Of a stretch of DNA of 64,000 bases, positions 59,736 through 64,000 are shown in pieces. The position numbers and the translations under genes were made by a program. Source of the stretch: Limobrevibacterium gyesilva (GTDB lineage Bacteria > Pseudomonadota > Alphaproteobacteria > Acetobacterales > Acetobacteraceae); assembly GCF_025989185.1 (NCBI RefSeq), contig NZ_JAPDNT010000002.1:372001-436000 (forward strand), given 5' to 3'. The notes below the pieces were generated by a model. That model ran no database searches. It worked only from the letters and a program-made list of their open reading frames with translations, and had not been told where the DNA came from. Within the stretch, counting starts at the first letter, position 1. Each line of letters opens with the position of its first letter.

Positions 59736-60550
59736 TTCCGGAGATCTCCCAGGCGTGCGGGATCGACCGTCACCGCGTGGTTCAGCGGGCCATGTCCGGC
59801 GCCATAGCCTGGGGCGGAGGCGATGGCGGCGTGCACGTAGGCGCGCGCGCGGGCGACGGCGTCGTGCAGTGCCATGCCCTGGGCCAGCCCGGCGGCGATG
59901 GCGCTGGCCAGCGTGCAACCGGTGCCATGAGTGTGGCGCGTCGCCAGCCGCTGCGAGCGGAACACCGTCACTCCGGCGTCGGTCGCCAGCAGATCCACCA
60001 CCTCGGCACCTGGCAGGTGGCCGCCCTTCAGCAGCACCGCGGGCACGCCCAGCGTCAGCAGCGCCACCGCGGCGTGATGCATCGCCGCCACGTCGGGGAT
60101 GGCCATGCCCGACAGCGCCTCGGCCTCCGGCAGGTTGGGCGTCACCAGCGACGCCAGCGGCAGCAGGCGGCGTTTCAGATGCGCGACGGCATCCTGGGCC
60201 AGCAGGCTCTGCCCGCCTTTGGCGACCATCACCGGATCGACCACGAGCGGAATGCCGCGCGCCTTGGCCGCCAGCACCGTGCTCACCGCCTCGATGGTGG
60301 CGGCGTCGCCGAGCATGCCGGTCTTCACCGCGTCGGCGCCCAGGTCGTCGAGCACGCAGGTCATCTGCAGCCGCAGGAAATCGGGCGGCACCGGATGCAC
60401 GCCCAGGACGCCGAGCGTGTTCTGCGCGGTCAGCGCAGTGAGCGCGGTCATGGCGAAGGCATCCATCGCCGTCACCGCCTTGATGTCCGCCTGGATGCCG
60501 GCGCCGCCGCCGGAATCCGATCCGGCGACGATCAGGACACGGCCGCGCAT
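59732..60550 (-). CDS. thiD: Hydroxymethylpyrimidine/phosphomethylpyrimidine kinase
   Basis: A 272-residue ribokinase-fold enzyme that phosphorylates HMP and HMP-P in thiamine synthesis. It has the N-terminal GSDSGGGAGIQADIKA signature, VKTGMLGDAATIEAV, VVDPVMVAKGGQSLL, and the anion-hole THGTGCTLASAIAAGLA with the catalytic Cys. ATG 60550 overlaps the glmM stop as TGATG. thiD after glmM in this train is common in Alphaproteobacteria. Confidence 0.95.
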   Translation of the reverse strand: MRGRVLIVAGSDSGGGAGIQADIKAVTAMDAFAMTALTALTAQNTLGVLGVHPVPPDFLRLQMTCVLDDLGADAVKTGMLGDAATIEAVSTVLAAKARGIPLVVDPVMVAKGGQSLLAQDAVAHLKRRLLPLASLVTPNLPEAEALSGMAIPDVAAMHHAAVALLTLGVPAVLLKGGHLPGAEVVDLLATDAGVTVFRSQRLATRHTHGTGCTLASAIAAGLAQGMALHDAVARARAYVHAAIASAPGYGAGHGPLNHAVTVDPARLGDLRK

Positions 60551-61902
60551 CAGGCGGCCACGGCGGCGATCTTGTCGCAGAGCTCGTCGACGATGCGCAG
60601 CACCTGCGCCTCGTCCTCGCCCTCGGCCATGACGCGCACCAGCGGCTCTGTGCCGCTCTTGCGGATCAGCAGCCGGCCGGTGCGGGCCAGCGCCGCCTCG
60701 GCGTCGGCGATGGCCGCCTGCACGCTCGGCTTGTCCAGCGGCGAGTCGCCGTTGAAGCGCACGTTCTTCAGCTTCTGCGGCAGCGCCGGGAACACGCGGC
60801 AGACCTCGCTGGCCGGCCGGCCGTCCTCGACCACCACCGCCAGCACCTGCAGCGCGGCCAGCAGCCCGTCGCCGGTGGTCGCGTAGTCGGACAGGATCAT
60901 GTGGCCCGATTGCTCGCCGCCCACGTTCAGGCCGTCGGCGCGCATCTTCTCGACCACGTAGCGGTCGCCGACCGCGGTGCGGTGCAAGTCGAGCCCGCGC
61001 CCCTGCAGGAATCGCTCGAGCCCGAGATTGGACATGACGGTGGCAACCACGCCGCCGCCGGCCAGCCGGCCGGCATCGCTCCAGGACCGGGCGATCAGCG
61101 CCAGGATCTGGTCGCCGTCGATGATCCGGCCGGTCTCGTCGGCCAGGATCACCCGGTCGGCGTCGCCGTCCACCGCCAGGCCCAGATGCGCCCCGTGCCG
61201 GCGCACCTCGCCGCACAGGAAGTCCGGCACCGTGGAGCCGCAGCCGCGGTTGATGTTGAACCCGTCGGGCTCCACGCCCACGCGCACCACGTCGGCACCC
61301 AGCTCCCACAGCACGGCGGGGGCCACGCGATAGGCGGCGCCATTGGCGCAATCGACCACGATCTTCAGCCCGTCCAGGCGCAGGCCGCGCGGAAAGGTGG
61401 CCTTGGCCGCCTCGATGTAGCGGCCGCCGGCATCCTCCAGCCGCGAGGCGCGGCCGAGCTTGGACGGCTTGGCGAGCAGGCCCAGCAGGTCGCTGTCCAT
61501 CATCGCCTCGATCTCGGCCTCAGTGTCGTCGGACAGCTTGAAGCCGTCCGGCCCGAACAGCTTGATGCCGTTGTCCTCGTAGCTGTTGTGCGAGGCCGAA
61601 ATCATCACGCCCAGGTCGGCCCGCAGATTGCGCGTCATCATGGCGATGGCCGGCGTGGGCAGCGGGCCGAGCAGCACGACGTCCATGCCCGCGCTGATGA
61701 AGCCGGCCACCAGCGCCGGCTCGATCAGGTAGCCCGACAGCCGCGTGTCCTTGCCGATCACCACGCGGTGGCGGTGCACGCCGCGGGTGAACATCAGGCC
61801 GGCCACCTGACCCAGCCGCAATGCGGTTCCCGCGGTCATCGGATCGGAGTTGGCGGTGCCCCGGATGCCGTCGGTGCCAAACAGGCGTCGGTTTGGGGCC
61901 AT
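60550..61902 (-). CDS. glmM: Phosphoglucosamine mutase
   Basis: A 450-residue enzyme converting glucosamine-6-phosphate to glucosamine-1-phosphate for peptidoglycan and LPS. It has [13 protein letters not shown] at the N-terminus, phospho-Ser104 in [13 protein letters not shown], metal-binding [15 protein letters not shown] and the C-terminal phosphate loop [15 protein letters not shown] 61902 is preferred to a TTG at 61911; AGGGAAA lies upstream. It follows folP after 64 bases, in the usual ftsH-folP-glmM order. Confidence 0.96.
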   Translation of the reverse strand: MAPNRRLFGTDGIRGTANSDPMTAGTALRLGQVAGLMFTRGVHRHRVVIGKDTRLSGYLIEPALVAGFISAGMDVVLLGPLPTPAIAMMTRNLRADLGVMISASHNSYEDNGIKLFGPDGFKLSDDTEAEIEAMMDSDLLGLLAKPSKLGRASRLEDAGGRYIEAAKATFPRGLRLDGLKIVVDCANGAAYRVAPAVLWELGADVVRVGVEPDGFNINRGCGSTVPDFLCGEVRRHGAHLGLAVDGDADRVILADETGRIIDGDQILALIARSWSDAGRLAGGGVVATVMSNLGLERFLQGRGLDLHRTAVGDRYVVEKMRADGLNVGGEQSGHMILSDYATTGDGLLAALQVLAVVVEDGRPASEVCRVFPALPQKLKNVRFNGDSPLDKPSVQAAIADAEAALARTGRLLIRKSGTEPLVRVMAEGEDEAQVLRIVDELCDKIAAVAA

Positions 61903-61966
61903 GGTCTGCAATTTCCCTGCAATCTGGGTGGGCGCCGGCGGCAGGCCGGAAAACCTGCCCGCCGTT

Positions 61967-62998
61967 TTAGACGATACCGGTCAGCCCCCGCCAGACGCGC
62001 AGCGCCTGGACGGTTTCGGGCACGTCATGCACCCGCAGCACGGAGGCGCCGTGCAGCACTGCATGCAGCCCGGCCGCGATGGAACCGGGCGCGCGCCGGC
62101 GCGGCTCCTGCTCGCCGGACAGGCGGCCGATGAAGCTCTTGCGGGACACGCCGACCACCAGCGGGCAGCCAAGGTTCAGCAGCAGCCGCAGCCGCGGCAG
62201 CAGCGCCAGGTTGTCCTGGGCCGTCTTGGCGAAGCCCACGCCGGGATCGATGGCGATGCGCGCGCGGTCGATGCCCGCCGCCTCCGCCGCGGCGATGCGG
62301 GCGGCCAGTTCCTGCGCCACCTCCAGCGCCACGTCATCGTAGTGCGCGAGCCGGGTCATGCTTTCGGGGTCGTGGCGCATATGCATCAGCACCACTGGGC
62401 AGCCATGCGCCGCCACGACGCCGCGCGAGTCGGGATCATGCCCGAGGGCGGAAATATCATTGACGACCCTGGCGCCGGCGTCGAGCGCGGCCGCCATGGT
62501 GGCGGCGTTGCGGGTGTCCACGGACACCATGACCCCCTGTCCGGCCAAGGCGCGCACCACCGGCACCACCCGGGCGCGCTCCTGCTCCGGCGAGGTCGGC
62601 AGCGAGCCTGGTCGCGTGCTCTCGCCGCCGACATCGACCAGGTCGGCGCCGGCCTCCATCATCGCCAGCCCCGCCGCCACCGCCCGCGCGGGATCGATGA
62701 AGGTGCCGCCGTCGCTGAAGCTGTCGGGCGTCACGTTCAGGATGCCCATCACCCTGGGCCGCGCGAGATCAAGCCCCGCCCAGGGCGCTGGCGCCGCGGA
62801 CAGACGCGCCAGCGCCGCCGCATACGTGGCAGGAACCTGGTCCACCGGCAGGATGCGCCCGTCCACCCGCGCCAGCGCGAAGGCCAGGGGGCCGCCGGCC
62901 AGAGGCCGCGCGACGCCTGCCGCCATCGCCTCGGCGGCGGCAGGCCCGTCGAGCAGGCCAAGCGGTTCGATGAAGTGCGAAGGCGGGATCAACGCCAC
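61967..62998 (-). CDS. folP: Dihydropteroate synthase
   Basis: A 343-residue enzyme joining p-aminobenzoate to the pterin in folate synthesis. The DHPS signatures are [14 protein letters not shown] (residues 85-98), [23 protein letters not shown] and [17 protein letters not shown], with GVSRKSFIG near the end. About 80 residues precede the core, more than in the classical 280-residue enzyme. The first start in frame after the ftsH stop is a GTG at 62998, and no ribosome site is obvious. Sulfonamides act on this enzyme family. Confidence 0.94.
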   Translation of the reverse strand: MALIPPSHFIEPLGLLDGPAAAEAMAAGVARPLAGGPLAFALARVDGRILPVDQVPATYAAALARLSAAPAPWAGLDLARPRVMGILNVTPDSFSDGGTFIDPARAVAAGLAMMEAGADLVDVGGESTRPGSLPTSPEQERARVVPVVRALAGQGVMVSVDTRNAATMAAALDAGARVVNDISALGHDPDSRGVVAAHGCPVVLMHMRHDPESMTRLAHYDDVALEVAQELAARIAAAEAAGIDRARIAIDPGVGFAKTAQDNLALLPRLRLLLNLGCPLVVGVSRKSFIGRLSGEQEPRRRAPGSIAAGLHAVLHGASVLRVHDVPETVQALRVWRGLTGIV

Positions 62999-63052
62999 AG
63001 CCAGCCTGGGCAGCGTGTCGCGGCCTGGGACGGATGCAATGGAGAACGCCGA

Positions 63053-64000
63053 TCAGCCCGGCAGCGGCGCCGGCCCGAGCCCCCCGGCAGACGGCGGCAC
63101 GGGGCGGCCGGCAGACGGCACCGAGGCGCGGCGGCTCTCCGGCATCGGCTCGTCCACGACCTTCTTGATCACCGGCTCGCCACGCAGCACCTGGCGGATC
63201 TCGTCGCCAGACAGCGTCTCGTGCTCCAGCAGGCCACGGGCGATGGCGTGCAGCTCGTTGATGTTCTCGGTCAGAATACGCTTCGCACGGGCATAGGCGC
63301 CGTCGATGATCTCCTTGATCTCGGCGTCGATCTCGCGCGCGGTGACTTCGGAGACATTCTTGTTCTGGGTCACGGAGTGGCCGAGGAACACCTCCTGGCT
63401 GTTGTCGCCGTAGGCGATCATGCCGAGCTTGTCGCTCATGCCCCACTCGGTGACCATCATCCGGGCCTGGTTGGTGGCCATCTTGATGTCGCCGGCGGCG
63501 CCGTTGGAAACCTTGTCGGCGCCGAAGATGATCTCCTCGGCGGCGCGCCCGCCCATGGCCATGGTCAGCTCGGCCAGCAGCTTGGACTTGCTCTTCGAAT
63601 AGCGGTCGCCTTCCGGCAGGCTCATCACCAGCCCCAGCGCCCGGCCGCGCGGGATGATGGTGGCCTTGTGCACCGGGTCGCATTCCGGCTCGTGCATCGC
63701 GCACAGCGCATGACCGCCTTCGTGATACGCGGTCATCTTCTTCTCCGCCTCGCTCATCACCAGCGAGCGGCGCTCGGCGCCCATCAGCACCTTGTCCTTG
63801 GCGTGCTCGAACTCGGCCATGGCGACGACGCGCTTGCCGATGCGGGCGGCGAGCAGGGCCGCCTCGTTGACGAGGTTGGCGAGATCCGCACCCGAGAAGC
63901 CGGGCGTGCCGCGGGCGATCACCTTCGGGTCCACGTCGCTGGCCAGCGGCACCTTGCGCATGTGCACGCGCAGGATCTTCTCGCGGCCGTTCACGTCCGG
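63053..64000 (-). CDS. ftsH: ATP-dependent zinc metalloprotease FtsH (C-terminal part, cut by window edge)
   Basis: The window holds the last 315 codons of a membrane AAA protease that degrades misfolded and regulatory proteins. The end of the AAA module (DVNGREKILRVHMRKVPL and GTPGFSGADLANLVNEAALL) leads into the M41 peptidase domain with HEGGH zinc site (AYHEGGHALC), the third ligand region ELTMAMGGRAAEEIIFG, and IKEIIDGAYARAKRIL. The tail is Pro/Gly-rich (SAGRPVPPSAGGLGPAPLPG), as is common in Alphaproteobacteria. The start and AAA Walker motifs lie outside. folP follows after 54 bases. Confidence 0.96.
   Translation of the reverse strand, partial: PDVNGREKILRVHMRKVPLASDVDPKVIARGTPGFSGADLANLVNEAALLAARIGKRVVAMAEFEHAKDKVLMGAERRSLVMSEAEKKMTAYHEGGHALCAMHEPECDPVHKATIIPRGRALGLVMSLPEGDRYSKSKSKLLAELTMAMGGRAAEEIIFGADKVSNGAAGDIKMATNQARMMVTEWGMSDKLGMIAYGDNSQEVFLGHSVTQNKNVSEVTAREIDAEIKEIIDGAYARAKRILTENINELHAIARGLLEHETLSGDEIRQVLRGEPVIKKVVDEPMPESRRASVPSAGRPVPPSAGGLGPAPLPG

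Overview
The window is a GC-rich chromosomal segment, coding almost throughout, with short intergenic gaps and many ATGA, GTGA and TGATG gene overlaps. The gene set (ftsH-folP-glmM-thiD, serC-serA-hisZ-purA, secDF, a DUF1217 protein, several ABC operons, Bug/TctC-type binding proteins) fits an alphaproteobacterium, most likely Acetobacteraceae/Rhodospirillales. That placement comes from gene content and base composition, not from a search. No rRNA, tRNA, CRISPR array, transposase or phage gene was recognised.

Bases 1-13.7 kb: the start of a family-5 solute-binding protein gene runs off the left edge. A complete dipeptide/nickel-type ABC operon follows on the minus strand (binding protein, two permeases, two ATPases, terminal SDR dehydrogenase). 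Divergent from it are a penicillin-acylase-family hydrolase without an obvious signal peptide and an aldose-1-epimerase-like protein. Next come a DHA2-type drug exporter, a small exported helix-hairpin-helix protein, a DUF1217 flagellar-type protein and a GNAT acetyltransferase.

Bases 13.7-25.7 kb, catabolic region: adenine deaminase faces away from an operon of a GSA-aminomutase-like class III aminotransferase, an M81 (MlrC-type) peptidase and an SDR. This converges on a minus-strand sugar operon (GntR regulator, binding protein, two permeases, sugar isomerase, Gfo/Idh dehydrogenase) with a palindromic operator candidate in front of gntR. Upstream of gntR lies a hydrolase with the full fluoroacetate-dehalogenase residue set.

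Bases 25.8-36 kb: a cytoplasmic HtrA-like PDZ protein has lost the His and Asp of its catalytic triad. It precedes an aspT-asdA-aspT cluster, in which aspartate/alanine exchangers flank aspartate 4-decarboxylase; this is a predicted proton-motive metabolic cycle. A four-gene, fully overlapping flavoenzyme operon of HcnABC/opine-oxidase type runs the other way and contains two DAO-family subunits.

Bases 36-49 kb: surface-polysaccharide genes (O-antigen-ligase-like protein, asparagine synthase, GT9 and GT4 glycosyltransferases), a FixL/FixJ-like two-component pair, a Gfo/Idh dehydrogenase, then secD-secF with a coupled Bug/TctC-like gene. secD lacks its own Shine-Dalgarno. It is preceded by a short upstream ORF whose ribosome site lies in competing hairpins and whose stop overlaps the secD start.

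Bases 49-64 kb, core metabolism: purA, hisZ, serA and serC (with a serC-type leader RNA candidate), a membrane-anchored cytochrome c, an unknown membrane protein, a GNAT protein, and an AAA ATPase whose start codon overlaps that of a divergent LacX-type epimerase. A minus-strand train ftsH-folP-glmM-thiD-phzF-thioesterase reaches the right edge. The thioesterase ends at an amber codon 12 codons before the next in-frame stop.
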